Part shown: positions 25,539 through 34,222 of the stretch, piece by piece | Position numbering within the stretch: position 1 is the first letter of the stretch | Layout of the letters: each line of letters opens with the position of its first letter | DNA from: Thermotoga petrophila RKU-1 | GTDB taxonomy: Bacteria > Thermotogota > Thermotogae > Thermotogales > Thermotogaceae | NCBI RefSeq assembly: GCF_000016785.1 | Contig: NC_009486.1 | Span: forward strand, 1,488,001-1,552,000 | Length of the DNA: 64,000 nt | Reading direction: 5' to 3' | Notes under the pieces: generated by a model | What the model was told of the DNA's origin: nothing | What the model saw: the letters and a program-made list of their open reading frames with translations, nothing else | The model's database searches: none | Translations under genes and position numbers: made by a program

Positions 25539-27350
25539 TCACCTCGAGAGCGTTCCGATCTCCTTCACAGGAACATCGACTACGGGAGTTCTCTCAGAGA
25601 AGACGAGCACCATCTGATGCGCCGGCCTCACTTCTGGCAGTTTCACTTCGATCTTCAAGCCGTACTCTCTGAAAGTCTCCACGTGAGTTCTCGTCAGAAG
25701 CTGTGACGAAGAGAGGATGAAAGCACCTTCTTCTGAGAGTTTTCTTATGGCTCTCCAGAGTTCTTTTTCCCTTTCGAGTTCGAAGTCGTTCCATCCCACC
25801 GCGAACACCTTCGAAGGCTTCGGTTTTGCCACTTTCTGCGGGTTCACCTTCCCCAACATTCCCACAACCAGGGTGGGTGGAATGGGTTTTCCCTGGTACG
25901 TGTTGTAGAGAGAAGCGTTTCCCGATGCAACGGGAACACCCGAGAATTCACAGGCATCCTTGAGAGCAGTCATCATGGCCGAAAGTCCCACCGGGTCAAC
26001 ATCGGGGTCTCCGTAGTTCACACAGTTCGTTATAGCGAGAGGTTCCGCTCCCACACTGAGAGTCTTTCTCACGCTCTCGAGTACGGCTATGAAGGTTCCC
26101 CAGTAGGTGTCCTGAAGAGCCAGATCCGCTCTACTGTGTGTGACGAGGGAGTAACCCCCATCTCTCTTTATTCTCATCACGGCTGCGCCGAAACCGGGTG
26201 GCACCACAGTATCCGTTCCGACCATGTGATCGTACTGCTCGAAGACTTCCCTCGCGTTCACCTCTTCGAATTCCACCCTTTTGAACTCTGGGATCTTTCC
26301 GGGTTTGTATTCGACAATGTCTTCTTCTGGGGCGTTCGCGAGGAACTGGACGGGAACCTCCATGACGAGATCGTCTCTGTACATCACCCTGTAAACGGGT
26401 TCTTCTATCACCTCGGCAACGACATCACCGAAAAGAAGGTGCTTTCTGGCTATTTCCAGAATGCGATTCGCTTTCTGAGGTGATGTGACGACCGCCATTC
26501 TTTCCTGGCTTTCACTTATGAGGATTTCCCAGGGCTCCATATCCGGTTCTCTCAGGGGAACACGGTCCAGATGAACGATCGCTCCGAGGTTCCCCTTTGC
26601 CACGAGTTCCGATGTTGCGGACAGCACACCGCCCGCTCCCAGATCCTGAGCCCCTTCCACGAGGCCCTCTTCCACCATCTCCAGGAACGCTTCTATGAGC
26701 ATCTTTTCAGCGAATGGGTCACCAACTTGGATTGAAAGCTTGGTTGCCTTATCCCCTGTGAGATCCTCCGAAGCGAAAGACGCTCCGTGGATTCCGTCTC
26801 TTCCTGTGGCTCCTCCGAAGATCACTATGACCTGTCCCGGTTTTGATGCTTTCGAATCGACCAGCATGGTGTTTCTCACAATACCCGCCGCGAGTACGTT
26901 CACAAGGGGATTGTGCGCGTAGAGAGGAGAGATCCTGAGTTCCCCACCGACCGTTGGAACGCCTATGGAGTTACCGTAATCGGCTATGCCCTCTATGATT
27001 CCGTCTATGATTCGAGACATGTGGAGTGAATCGAATATGACCGTTGGACGTGCTCCCATCGCGAGGACGTCTCTGATGATTCCACCGACACCCGTTGCTG
27101 CGCCGTTGTAAGGTTCTATCGCACTCGGGTGGTTGTGGCTCTCTATCTTGAAAGCAATGGAATAGTAATCATCCAGGTTCACCACACCTGCGTTTCCCTC
27201 AAAACCCGTTTTCGGTAATCTTCTTATGTACTTCTTCGTATGGGAGTATCCACAGTGTTCGCTCCACATGACTGAAAAAGCCTGAAGCTCGACGAAGGTG
27301 GGTTCTCTTCCAAGCTTCTCCCTGAGGATGTTCAGATATCTCAATTTCAT
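25539..27350 (-). CDS. purL: Phosphoribosylformylglycinamidine synthase subunit PurL (small type)
   Basis: ATP-dependent FGAM synthetase subunit that works with PurQ (glutaminase) and PurS. The 603-aa protein has the small-PurL N-terminus FSVMWSEHCGYSHTK, the metal/ATP residues in FKIESHNHPSAIEPYNGAATGVGGI, GARP and GGATGRDGIHGASFAS, and a second half with AMMTALK and GNASLYN. The ATG at 27350 overlaps the purQ stop (TGATG), and GAGGTG lies immediately before it; a TTG at 27344 would have better spacing. The gene order purS-purQ-purL matches the three-subunit complex. Confidence 0.95.
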   Translation of the reverse strand: MKLRYLNILREKLGREPTFVELQAFSVMWSEHCGYSHTKKYIRRLPKTGFEGNAGVVNLDDYYSIAFKIESHNHPSAIEPYNGAATGVGGIIRDVLAMGARPTVIFDSLHMSRIIDGIIEGIADYGNSIGVPTVGGELRISPLYAHNPLVNVLAAGIVRNTMLVDSKASKPGQVIVIFGGATGRDGIHGASFASEDLTGDKATKLSIQVGDPFAEKMLIEAFLEMVEEGLVEGAQDLGAGGVLSATSELVAKGNLGAIVHLDRVPLREPDMEPWEILISESQERMAVVTSPQKANRILEIARKHLLFGDVVAEVIEEPVYRVMYRDDLVMEVPVQFLANAPEEDIVEYKPGKIPEFKRVEFEEVNAREVFEQYDHMVGTDTVVPPGFGAAVMRIKRDGGYSLVTHSRADLALQDTYWGTFIAVLESVRKTLSVGAEPLAITNCVNYGDPDVDPVGLSAMMTALKDACEFSGVPVASGNASLYNTYQGKPIPPTLVVGMLGKVNPQKVAKPKPSKVFAVGWNDFELEREKELWRAIRKLSEEGAFILSSSQLLTRTHVETFREYGLKIEVKLPEVRPAHQMVLVFSERTPVVDVPVKEIGTLSR

Positions 27351-27991
27351 CACCTCTTCAAGTAGTTGAGGATGGACTGGAACACTTTCTTTCCGTCTTT
27401 TCCGCCTATTAGCTCTTCAACTGCCCTCTCCGGGTGGGGCATGAGACCGAAGACGTTTCCGCTCTCGTTCAGAATACCCGCTATTCGTTCGTCTGAGCCG
27501 TTCACGTCTTCGACGTATCTGAGAACCACGTTCACGTCATCTATCTTCACGTATCTTCCAAAGCCGTGTGCTATCGGTATTCTTATCTTTTCTCCCTTTT
27601 CGAAAGCGTTCGTGAACGGTGTGTCGTTGTTCTCCACGATCAGATCTACCCATTTGCAGATGAACTTTCCAGACGAATTTTGAAGAAGGGCTCCTCTCAG
27701 GAGCCCCATCTCTATGAGAATCTGAAAGCCGTTACATATTCCCATTATCAGCTTTCCTCTTTCAGCGGCTTTTGCTATTTCGAAGGCGATTTTTTCTCTT
27801 GCGGCAACGGCACCAGGCCTCAGGTAGTCTCCGTAGGAAAATCCTCCAGGTAGAATGATCAATTCGTAGTCGTTCAGCTTGTCGTCCAGCCCGACGTAAC
27901 TGGGCTCGAAGCCGTTTATTTCCAGAGCGTAGTACGCGTCTCTGTCACAGTTGGAACCGGGATAGACCACTACACAAGCTCTGGGCTTCAC
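27350..27991 (-). CDS. purQ: FGAM synthase glutaminase subunit PurQ
   Basis: Class I glutamine amidotransferase that supplies ammonia to PurL. The 213-aa protein has the oxyanion segment LPGGFSYGDYLRPGA, the nucleophile elbow MGICNGFQ with catalytic Cys, and the His/Glu pair in LMPHPERAVEE. The GTG start overlaps the purS stop region, with GAGGGAG upstream. Its stop overlaps the purL start codon. Confidence 0.95.
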   Translation of the reverse strand: MKPRACVVVYPGSNCDRDAYYALEINGFEPSYVGLDDKLNDYELIILPGGFSYGDYLRPGAVAAREKIAFEIAKAAERGKLIMGICNGFQILIEMGLLRGALLQNSSGKFICKWVDLIVENNDTPFTNAFEKGEKIRIPIAHGFGRYVKIDDVNVVLRYVEDVNGSDERIAGILNESGNVFGLMPHPERAVEELIGGKDGKKVFQSILNYLKR

Positions 27992-28236
27992 AGCTCCCTC
28001 ACCTCATATTCCTCAACAACCGGGTTCACCAGGAGTTCTTCGCAGGCTTTCTTTACGATTTCGTACGCTTTTTCTTTGTTTTCTGCTTCTACTTCGAGGT
28101 GGATGGACTTCCCAAGTCTCAACTTTTTCACGGGAAGACCTTTTTCTTCCCTCAGAACACGTTCGATCGTTTCTCCGCGCGGATCCCTCACGTTGCTCCT
28201 GTACTGAACGTCTATTGCGAATTTAAAGAGCGGCAA
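27988..28236 (-). CDS. purS: FGAM synthase subunit PurS
   Basis: Small structural subunit that joins PurL and PurQ. The 82-aa protein has the family pattern AIDVQYRSNVRDPRGETIERVL with KLRLGKSIHLEVEAENKEKAYE. The TTG start at 28236 has GGGAGGTG 8 nt upstream and lies inside the purC 3' end (25-nt overlap). Its own stop overlaps purQ by 4 nt, so the PurSQL complex is translated as a coupled set. Confidence 0.94.
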   Translation of the reverse strand: MPLFKFAIDVQYRSNVRDPRGETIERVLREEKGLPVKKLRLGKSIHLEVEAENKEKAYEIVKKACEELLVNPVVEEYEVREL

Positions 28237-28904
28237 AGTTCCAGCACCTCCCTGTACTTTTTTAAGGGATCACCAAGATCCCTTCTGTACACATCTTTAT
28301 CGAAGATTTCACCCTTCTTTCTCAATCTGAACGTGTCGGGAGAGATTTCGTCACCGAGAACGACGTTTCCATCTTTGTCTAGGCCAAACTCGTACTTTAT
28401 ATCCCAGAGCTCGAAATTCGCCCTTTCAAAAAACTCTTTGAGAGCAAGAGTGGCCTTCACCGCCGCTTCTTTCATTTTTTCAGCTTGTTCCCTTGTTGCG
28501 ATGCCGAGTATTTCGAGATGATCAACACAGACCATTGGATCGTGTCTTTCGTCGTCTTTTATGAAGAACTCAACGAGAGGAACTGGAAGGTCTTCCCCTT
28601 CAACTCCACCGTACCTTCTCACGAAAGATCCTGCCTTTTTCAATCTCACGACCACTTCGAGAGGGAACATTTTCAGAGGAATGACTTTCAGTGTTCGAGG
28701 GGGGATGTATTCAACGAGGTGGGTTTTGATACCTTTCTCGGAGAGATATTTCATGAGGATAGCAGTTGTTTCTGCGCAGATGGATCCTTTGCCCGTTAGA
28801 ACATCGTGCTTCAATCCGTCACCAGCGGTTATATCGTCTTTGAACTCGAGCAGGGCATAGTCGTCGGTGACCTTAACAATTTTTGTCTTTCCTTCGTAAT
28901 TCAC
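28212..28904 (-). CDS. purC: SAICAR synthetase
   Basis: Condenses CAIR with aspartate. The 230-aa protein has YEGKTKIVK, FKDDITAGDGLK, VRRYGGVEGEDLPVPLVEF and the signature LWDIKYEFGLDKDGNVVLGDEISPDTFRL region. The GTG start at 28904 has GGGGAGGCG upstream. It is the first gene of the purine operon. Upstream (28905-28981) I see a possible -10 TATAGA but no convincing -35 and no purine riboswitch. purE, purK and purB, also needed for IMP, are not in the window. Confidence 0.94.
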   Translation of the reverse strand: MNYEGKTKIVKVTDDYALLEFKDDITAGDGLKHDVLTGKGSICAETTAILMKYLSEKGIKTHLVEYIPPRTLKVIPLKMFPLEVVVRLKKAGSFVRRYGGVEGEDLPVPLVEFFIKDDERHDPMVCVDHLEILGIATREQAEKMKEAAVKATLALKEFFERANFELWDIKYEFGLDKDGNVVLGDEISPDTFRLRKKGEIFDKDVYRRDLGDPLKKYREVLELCRSLNSQ

Positions 28905-28981
28905 ACGCTCGCCTCCCCGCCCTTTTTGAAAATTCTATACTTCAATCATGAATGAAAATTACATCGGAGGTAAACACTTTG

Positions 28982-29014
28982 AAAAAAACAGAAAAGCGGG
29001 AGCCCTTGCTCCCG
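28982..29014 (-). terminator. Terminator of the tRNA-Pro transcript
   Basis: On the minus strand the hairpin CGGGAGC-AAGG-GCTCCCG is followed by TTTTCTGTTTTTTT, directly downstream of the tRNA 3' end. Confidence 0.85.
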
Positions 29015-29018
29015 TCCC

Positions 29019-29095
29019 TGGTCGGGGAGGCGGGACTTGAACCCGCGACCTCCAGATCCCGATTCTGGCGCTCTGGCCGTCTGAGCTACTCCCCG
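29019..29095 (-). tRNA. tRNA-Pro (anticodon CGG)
   Basis: Seventy-seven nucleotides including an encoded CCA. The acceptor stem CGGGGAG/CTCCCCG starts with the C1-G72 pair typical of bacterial tRNA-Pro, with discriminator A73. The D arm is GCTC-AGACGGCCA-GAGC, and the anticodon stem CCAGA/TCTGG encloses loop ATCGGGA with anticodon CGG and the Pro-specific G37. The T arm is GCGGG-TTCAAGT-CCCGC. It reads CCG codons. It lies between the purine operon and an oppositely oriented gene, with its own promoter and terminator. Confidence 0.96.
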
Positions 29096-29106
29096 TAGCC
29101 TCTGGT

Positions 29107-29135
29107 ATTATAACATATGATTTTGCACCGGGCAA
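29107..29135 (-). promoter_or_regulatory. Promoter of tRNA-Pro
   Basis: Perfect -10 TATAAT (29112-29107) and -35 TTGCCC (29135-29130) with a 17-nt spacer, about 12 nt upstream of the mature tRNA 5' end. Confidence 0.75.
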
Positions 29136-29154
29136 TCGTTTACCGATCGAACCC

Positions 29155-29182
29155 TTGACTTTTAAAACTTCTCCTGTATAAT
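29155..29182 (+). promoter_or_regulatory. Promoter of the acidic-protein/ychF unit
   Basis: -35 TTGACT (29155-29160) and perfect -10 TATAAT (29177-29182), spacer 16 nt, about 40 nt before the start codon at 29222. Confidence 0.75.
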
Positions 29183-29221
29183 TCGAAGAGCGTAAAAAAA
29201 TTTCTCAGGGGAGTGAAGAGC

Positions 29222-29644
29222 GTGGACTTCAGGTATATCCTCAGGATCCATATCAGTGAAGAGGCTGCAAAGGAGATTCTCAACAACGGTAAAATCCAAA
29301 AGCAAGCCAGCGAGGTAAAGAACAAACTCTACTACGACAACGCTCTGGTGATCGAGTCAGAACCGGGTTACGATGTGGATGAAGATCTCATCATGATGGT
29401 GATCACTGCCTATGGAAAACCTGCCAAAGCGGAAGGATACCTTGTAGTCAACGGCAAGGAGAGGAAAGTGTTCGACGGCATGCTTGATCCAAGAAAGCCC
29501 CTGTCCATTCATCAGACGGAAACTGAACAGGAGTTCGAGGAAGAAGAAGATGAATACGATGAGGATGAAGATTTTGATCTTTTCAACGAAGAGGATTTCT
29601 TCGACGAGGAAGAAGATTTCTTTGACGAAGAAGATGAATACTGA
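29222..29644 (+). CDS. Unknown protein with highly acidic, aromatic C-terminal tail
   Basis: A 140-residue protein that I do not recognise. The first about 100 residues look folded (DFRYILRIHISEEAAKEIL, then an LVIESEPGYDVDEDLIM stretch). The last about 40 residues are almost entirely Glu/Asp with Phe and Tyr, including two near-tandem units DFFDEEE and DFFDEED. Such a tail should be disordered and strongly negative. GTG at 29222 has AGGGGAG 9 nt upstream; GTG at 29213 would sit in that site. It is co-transcribed with ychF, 9 nt downstream. The acidic tail might bind ribosomes, basic proteins or act as a nucleic-acid mimic, but that is speculation. Confidence 0.75.
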   Translation: MDFRYILRIHISEEAAKEILNNGKIQKQASEVKNKLYYDNALVIESEPGYDVDEDLIMMVITAYGKPAKAEGYLVVNGKERKVFDGMLDPRKPLSIHQTETEQEFEEEEDEYDEDEDFDLFNEEDFFDEEEDFFDEEDEY

Positions 29645-29653
29645 GGTGATACT

Positions 29654-30736
29654 TTGGAGAGGGTGGGAATAGTAGGTCTTCCCAACGCGGGGAAATCTTC
29701 CTTTTTCAACTTCCTGACCGACAACAGCGTACCTGCGGAAAGTTTTCCTTTTTGCACGATTGAACCGAACGTGGGGATTTTCGTTGTGCCGGATGAAAGG
29801 ATAGAGCTCCTCGCGAAGAACGAAGGATCGAAAAAGGTGGTTCATCCTTTCGTGGAGGTTGTGGACATAGCGGGACTCGTCAAGGGAGCCAGCAAAGGAG
29901 AAGGACTTGGAAATCAGTTCCTTGACCACATAAGCAAGGTGGATGTTATAGCCCATGTCGTCCGTCTTTTTGAAGACGGAAGAGTTTCTCATCCGTATCA
30001 GAACGTGGATCCAAAAAGAGACATAGAAATAGTCGAAACCGAGCTCATACTCAAGGATCTCGAAACTGTTCAAAAGCGTCTCGAAAAGCGGATGAAAGTT
30101 GCAAGAACGGGAGACAAGGAAGCAAAGAGAGAGGTAGAACTCCTCCAGAATCTTCGGGAGTTTCTCTCTCAGGGTAAAAAGGCCTCGAAATTTCCAAGGC
30201 ACGACAGATTCGAGGAAGAGGTGATCGAATCCCTCTTCCTCCTCACAGATAAACCTCAGATACTGGTTTTCAACGTCGATGAATTGGACGAAGAAAAAAG
30301 AAAACTGATAGAAGAAATCGTCAAAGAAAAGGACGAGGAATACATTATAATAAACGTGAAGCTCGAAGAAGAATTGAAATTTCTCCCGGAAGAAGAGGCG
30401 GAAGTTTTCAGGAGAGAGTACAACCTTTTCGGTGACAAAAGGAGGGAGTTTTTCGAGAAGGTTTTGAAACTTCTGAACCTTATAAGATTTTTGACAGCGA
30501 CGCAGAATGAGGCGAGAAGCTGGACTATAAAGAAAGGATCCACTGCCTATGAAGCGGCGGGTTTGATTCATTCAGATATACAGAAAGGGTTCATAAAGGC
30601 CGAAGTTATTCCTTTCGAAAGATACGTGGAATTTGGTTCTCTGAAAAAAGCACGTGAAGCCGGAGCTGTGGAAACACATGGAAAAGATTACATTGTAAGA
30701 GAGGGGGATGTGATCCATTTCCTATTCCGTGCTTGA
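29654..30736 (+). CDS. ychF: Obg-family P-loop NTPase YchF
   Basis: Ribosome-associated ATPase of the Obg-HflX superfamily, 360 aa. The G1 motif is GLPNAGKSSFFN, followed by the YchF signature FPFCTIEPNVGIFVVPD and G3 VDIAGLVKGASKGEGLGNQFLDHI. The G4 position reads NVDE instead of NKxD, which explains the ATP preference of this family. A coiled-coil insert (about 125-210) precedes the C-terminal TGS domain ending VREGDVIHFLF. The TTG start follows GAGGTGATAC. It overlaps the next gene by 8 nt. Confidence 0.95.
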   Translation: MERVGIVGLPNAGKSSFFNFLTDNSVPAESFPFCTIEPNVGIFVVPDERIELLAKNEGSKKVVHPFVEVVDIAGLVKGASKGEGLGNQFLDHISKVDVIAHVVRLFEDGRVSHPYQNVDPKRDIEIVETELILKDLETVQKRLEKRMKVARTGDKEAKREVELLQNLREFLSQGKKASKFPRHDRFEEEVIESLFLLTDKPQILVFNVDELDEEKRKLIEEIVKEKDEEYIIINVKLEEELKFLPEEEAEVFRREYNLFGDKRREFFEKVLKLLNLIRFLTATQNEARSWTIKKGSTAYEAAGLIHSDIQKGFIKAEVIPFERYVEFGSLKKAREAGAVETHGKDYIVREGDVIHFLFRA

Positions 30737-31097
30737 CGTCTGGAAGATTTTTCGGAGCACGCCGTTCACCACGGCTGTTATTTCTTTCCTGACGGCTCAG
30801 TTCATAAAGTTTCTGATCAAAAGAGACGTGAAGATGCTGAAGAGCTACGGTGGTATGCCCAGCGGTCATGTGGCCACCGTCTCTGGCCTTGCGTGGTCAC
30901 TCGCCCGAAGCACGGGATTCGACTCTCCCTACACTTCCATCGCTGCCATTCTCCTTGTAATCATATTCATGGATGCCATCGTTCTGAGACCGGCTGTGAA
31001 GAAGGATCTGGGGCACAACTTTCTGGAGGCGCTCGCTGGCCTTGGACTCGGAATGCTCATCGCCCACATTTTCCCCGCGCGGCTCCATCTTTGGTGA
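30729..31097 (+). CDS. Divergent PAP2-family membrane protein (YuiD/DUF212 type)
   Basis: A 122-aa inner-membrane protein with four to five hydrophobic segments. The family core is visible as KSYGGMPSGHVATVSGLAW (residues about 38-56), which resembles the acid-phosphatase PSGH motif of PAP2 enzymes, and HNFLEALAGLGLGMLIAH near the C-terminus. It is much shorter than classical PAP2 phosphatases and lacks their first motif, so activity is uncertain. The GTG start overlaps the ychF 3' end, with no obvious ribosome binding site, consistent with translational coupling. The helicase gene follows 9 nt later. Confidence 0.85.
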   Translation: MLDVWKIFRSTPFTTAVISFLTAQFIKFLIKRDVKMLKSYGGMPSGHVATVSGLAWSLARSTGFDSPYTSIAAILLVIIFMDAIVLRPAVKKDLGHNFLEALAGLGLGMLIAHIFPARLHLW

Positions 31098-31106
31098 GGT
31101 GAAGAG

Positions 31107-33053
31107 ATGAAAGAATACCGGATAAGGCCCAAGGAAGCGAATCTTTCTTTTCTGGAAGATCTGGATGAGGAACAGAGAAAAGCAGTCGTTGAATCAGAGG
31201 GAAGATGCATTGTAATAGCAGGCCCGGGGTCTGGGAAAACCCGGGTTATCACGTACAAGATCGCCTATCTTCTGGCGAACGGTGTGGATCCTTCCAGGAT
31301 TCTTCTGGTCACGTTCACCAGAGCAGCGGCGCGGGAAATGGTAGAGAGAGCGAAGACGGTGACCGGAAGAGAGCTTTCTGAGATGCTCGCCGGAACGTTC
31401 CACCATGTGTGCAACTACTTTTTGAGAAAGTACGCACCTTACGTGGGTTTGGAACGAAATTACTCTATCCTGGACAGAGAAGACGCGGAGAGCCTCATGA
31501 GGCATGCAAGAAGCAAGTACCTCGAAAGAAAGAGTAAAGAAGAGAGAAAAAACTTCCCCCAGCCTTCTGTTTTGATGGCTATATATTCTTATATGAAAAA
31601 TACTCTCAAATCTTTGAGGGAAAGTATCGTAGTGAAGAATCCAAAGTTTCTGGACTTGAAAGAAGAAATCTCGGAGATCTTCGATCTCTACGAACAGGAA
31701 AAACGCTCTCAAAATGTGGTGGACTACGAAGACCTTCTCTTCTACGCTTACAGACTCTTAGAAGAGAACAAAGAAATAAGAGATCGAGAGGCGGAAAGAT
31801 TCCTTTGGGTACTCGTTGATGAGTTCCAGGATACCAACTACGTTCAGTACAGGATAGTGGAACACCTATCGTCGAAACACGGCAACGTCCTGGCGGTTGG
31901 AGACGATGCCCAGAGTATTTACTCCTTTCGAGGGGCAAGGTACGAAAACGTTGAAGATTTCATAAAGGTATCCGGAACAAAAATCTTCAAGATCCAGACG
32001 AACTACAGAAGCACGGAAAGTATTGTGAAATTCATAAACGCCATGCTTCCGAAAAAATCCGTTCCAAAAGAACTGAAGCCGGTAAAGAAGGATGGTATGA
32101 AACCTGTTGTTGTCAAGACCTGGGATAGATACGAAGAAGCGCGGTTCGTGTCTCAGAGGATTCTCGAGTTAATAGAAGAAGGGTTCAAACCAGAAGAAAT
32201 CGCAGTTCTCTACAGATCACATTCGCACTCTCTGGAGCTTCAGATGGAACTCGTTCGAAGTAGAATAGATTTCCGTGTGTTGTCTGGTCCCAGATTCACC
32301 GAGAGCGCCCACGTGAAGGACGTTCTTTCTTTTCTCAGAATCGTTCAAAATCCAAGGGACAAATCCGCATGGTTGAGGACTGCAAAGCTCTTCTACGGGA
32401 TCGGTGACAGAACGGCTTCGAAGATAGCGGATCTCGCCAGCGCTTACGTGGAAGAAGGTCTGGATCCCTTCCAGGAACTGAAGAAAGTGAGTTTCAGTGG
32501 TGAGTACAGCAGGTTTATCGATATTCTCGATCAGATCAGAAAGCTCGATTCTCCTGGGGAAATGATAGAGCGCGTCCTGTCTTCTTTTTATTCCGAATAT
32601 CTGGAAGCGAGGTATCCTGATTTCCGTGAAAGGGAGATGGATCTGGAAAGGCTCGTTGAAATAGCGTCTCGCTACACAAGTCTCGAATCCTTCCTGACGG
32701 ATCTTGCTGTGACGGAAAACGTTGAAATAGAAAGAGAAATCTCTCAAAAAGAGGGAAAGGTCACTCTCACCACCGTTCATCAGGCAAAAGGGCTCGAGTG
32801 GAGAGTCGTTTTTGTCATCTCTGTGAATCCCGGAGACTTTCCGAATTATTTCGCGATATCCGAAGGGAATCTCGATGAGGAAGAGAGGATCTTCTACGTT
32901 GCCATAACAAGAGCAAAGGAACAGCTGTATATTTCCTACCAGGTCACCGGAACCTCCTACCCATACCGCGGAAACAGGTTCATCATGAGAAGCGGAGAGA
33001 ATTTCATTGACAGAATACCGCTTGAACTCGTCGAGTTTTGGGAAGTGAAATGA
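31107..33053 (+). CDS. UvrD/Rep/PcrA-type DNA helicase
   Basis: Superfamily 1A 3'-5' DNA helicase, 648 aa. Motif I is IAGPGSGKTRVIT (about 37-49), Ia LLVTFTRAAAREM, motif II VDEFQDTN, motif III AVGDDAQSIYSFRGA, motif IV FKIQTNYRSTESIV, motif V TTVHQAKGLEW and motif VI YVAITRAKEQLYIS. Length and domain order fit PcrA/UvrD, functioning in nucleotide excision repair, mismatch repair or removal of proteins from DNA. The ATG follows GAGGTGAAG. It is the last gene of the unit and stops 4 nt from a convergent gene, with no terminator visible in the gap. Confidence 0.94.
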   Translation: MKEYRIRPKEANLSFLEDLDEEQRKAVVESEGRCIVIAGPGSGKTRVITYKIAYLLANGVDPSRILLVTFTRAAAREMVERAKTVTGRELSEMLAGTFHHVCNYFLRKYAPYVGLERNYSILDREDAESLMRHARSKYLERKSKEERKNFPQPSVLMAIYSYMKNTLKSLRESIVVKNPKFLDLKEEISEIFDLYEQEKRSQNVVDYEDLLFYAYRLLEENKEIRDREAERFLWVLVDEFQDTNYVQYRIVEHLSSKHGNVLAVGDDAQSIYSFRGARYENVEDFIKVSGTKIFKIQTNYRSTESIVKFINAMLPKKSVPKELKPVKKDGMKPVVVKTWDRYEEARFVSQRILELIEEGFKPEEIAVLYRSHSHSLELQMELVRSRIDFRVLSGPRFTESAHVKDVLSFLRIVQNPRDKSAWLRTAKLFYGIGDRTASKIADLASAYVEEGLDPFQELKKVSFSGEYSRFIDILDQIRKLDSPGEMIERVLSSFYSEYLEARYPDFREREMDLERLVEIASRYTSLESFLTDLAVTENVEIEREISQKEGKVTLTTVHQAKGLEWRVVFVISVNPGDFPNYFAISEGNLDEEERIFYVAITRAKEQLYISYQVTGTSYPYRGNRFIMRSGENFIDRIPLELVEFWEVK

Positions 33054-33057
33054 GACT

Positions 33058-34125
33058 TTAGCTCAGAAGCCAAACGTTCTCCACGAACACCCTCTTCAGA
33101 CCCTTTTCGAGTGCCTTCTGTTTCACTCTCTCCATGTGATGTTTTCTGGTGGTTGGAAGATCGCTCATCAGGTGCTGAGGAGCGAACGCAAGGAGAACAA
33201 GGGGAATTTCTGGATCCACCGATGAAATGAACCCTGCGATTCCTTCTATTTCCTTTTCGTCGATGTAGTGAGGTATTACAAGAACACTGATAACAAGAAG
33301 TGGTATTTCTCTTCCCTTACCCATGGAGGAAACCAGCTGCACGTTCTCCATGATTCTTCTAACGGCACTCTTCCCGTCAACTCCGGTCAGCGCTTCATAA
33401 ACCTCCGGTGAAAAGGCCTTCCAGTCTATCTTGACTATGCCACCACTTTCAAGACTGACTCTGGCCATCCTCTCCATGATCCTGGGATGAGCAAGACCAT
33501 TCGTTTCCCAGCAGATCCTTCGGCGATTTCCCAGCTTCACGGCAAACTCCAGTGCAAACACAGTCCAGGGAGTGGGATCTCCCCCGAAAAAGCACACACA
33601 GGAGACGCGTGGTTTCATAGCTATCTCAACGAGTTCGTCGATGTCCACGATCTTTCCTTCGGATATCCTTCCGTCTTTCACCATGTACTTGTGATCTATG
33701 TTCTGACAGAAGAGGCAGTCGAGGTTGCATCCTGCGAAGAAGACTGCGAAATTGTAAAAGCCCCTGTGTTCTCTTTCCGGACAGATAGGTAGTGCGACGC
33801 AGTTCGTTGGATGGGGATCGTAGTACCAGTGAAGGAAGGCCTTCCTGTGAGAGCCTGTTATATAGGAGAGCCTGCCTCCTTCGTTTCTGAGAACGCCGCA
33901 AAATCCTGTTTTCCCTTCCGGTATCACGCACGAATTGACGCAGAGGAAACACACCTTTCCTTCTTCACGAGCCCACCTTTCAACGGGAAGACCGATCTCT
34001 TCCCTCCATTTTCTGTGGGCCTTCCTTGCAAAATCCAGATTCCCCTTTCTCAGGCACTCCAGGCAGACACCTATCGAATCGCTGATCTCATCAAGTGAAA
34101 GACCACAAATCCTGCAGACTCCCAT
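33058..34125 (-). CDS. Cys-rich radical SAM protein (pyruvate formate-lyase activating enzyme-like)
   Basis: A 355-residue radical SAM enzyme. The SAM cluster motif is AGCNLDCLFCQN (C-x3-C-x2-C). Ahead of it stand a zinc-ribbon-like N-terminus (C4-x2-C7 and VCLEC), then KVCFLCVNSCVIPEGKTGFCGVLRN, which is the Cys-rich segment typical of PflA-like enzymes of the AmmeMemoRadiSam type. FFGGDPTP and WETNGL follow as SAM and substrate-loop motifs. Many extra cysteines suggest further Fe-S clusters or zinc. No glycyl-radical enzyme lies nearby, so the substrate is open. The ATG start is at 34125. The gene stands alone between convergent uvrD and a divergent transporter operon. Confidence 0.85.
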   Translation of the reverse strand: MGVCRICGLSLDEISDSIGVCLECLRKGNLDFARKAHRKWREEIGLPVERWAREEGKVCFLCVNSCVIPEGKTGFCGVLRNEGGRLSYITGSHRKAFLHWYYDPHPTNCVALPICPEREHRGFYNFAVFFAGCNLDCLFCQNIDHKYMVKDGRISEGKIVDIDELVEIAMKPRVSCVCFFGGDPTPWTVFALEFAVKLGNRRRICWETNGLAHPRIMERMARVSLESGGIVKIDWKAFSPEVYEALTGVDGKSAVRRIMENVQLVSSMGKGREIPLLVISVLVIPHYIDEKEIEGIAGFISSVDPEIPLVLLAFAPQHLMSDLPTTRKHHMERVKQKALEKGLKRVFVENVWLLS

Positions 34126-34185
34126 CTTGAAAAACCCTCCATAGAGTGTTCAAAAGGACGAATATCCCTTTTATGTTAACACCTC

Positions 34186-34215
34186 TTGACAAAGGGAGCA
34201 ATTTTTTATTATGAT
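34186..34215 (+). promoter_or_regulatory. Promoter of the mannosidase-transporter operon
   Basis: Perfect -35 TTGACA (34186-34191), 18-nt spacer, -10 TATGAT (34210-34215). Predicted start is near 34222, within the palindrome at 34223-34236. Confidence 0.75.
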
Positions 34216-34222
34216 ATGGATG

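Noticed and set aside
28905-28981. Purine riboswitch or PurR operator before purC
   Set aside because: The 77-nt gap between purC and the tRNA terminator is too short and shows no purine aptamer junction or clear palindrome.
29357-30571. A 404-codon minus-strand frame across the acidic protein and ychF genes
   Set aside because: It is Phe/Leu-rich shadow translation of GAA/GAG-rich coding sequence; ychF on the plus strand is unambiguous.
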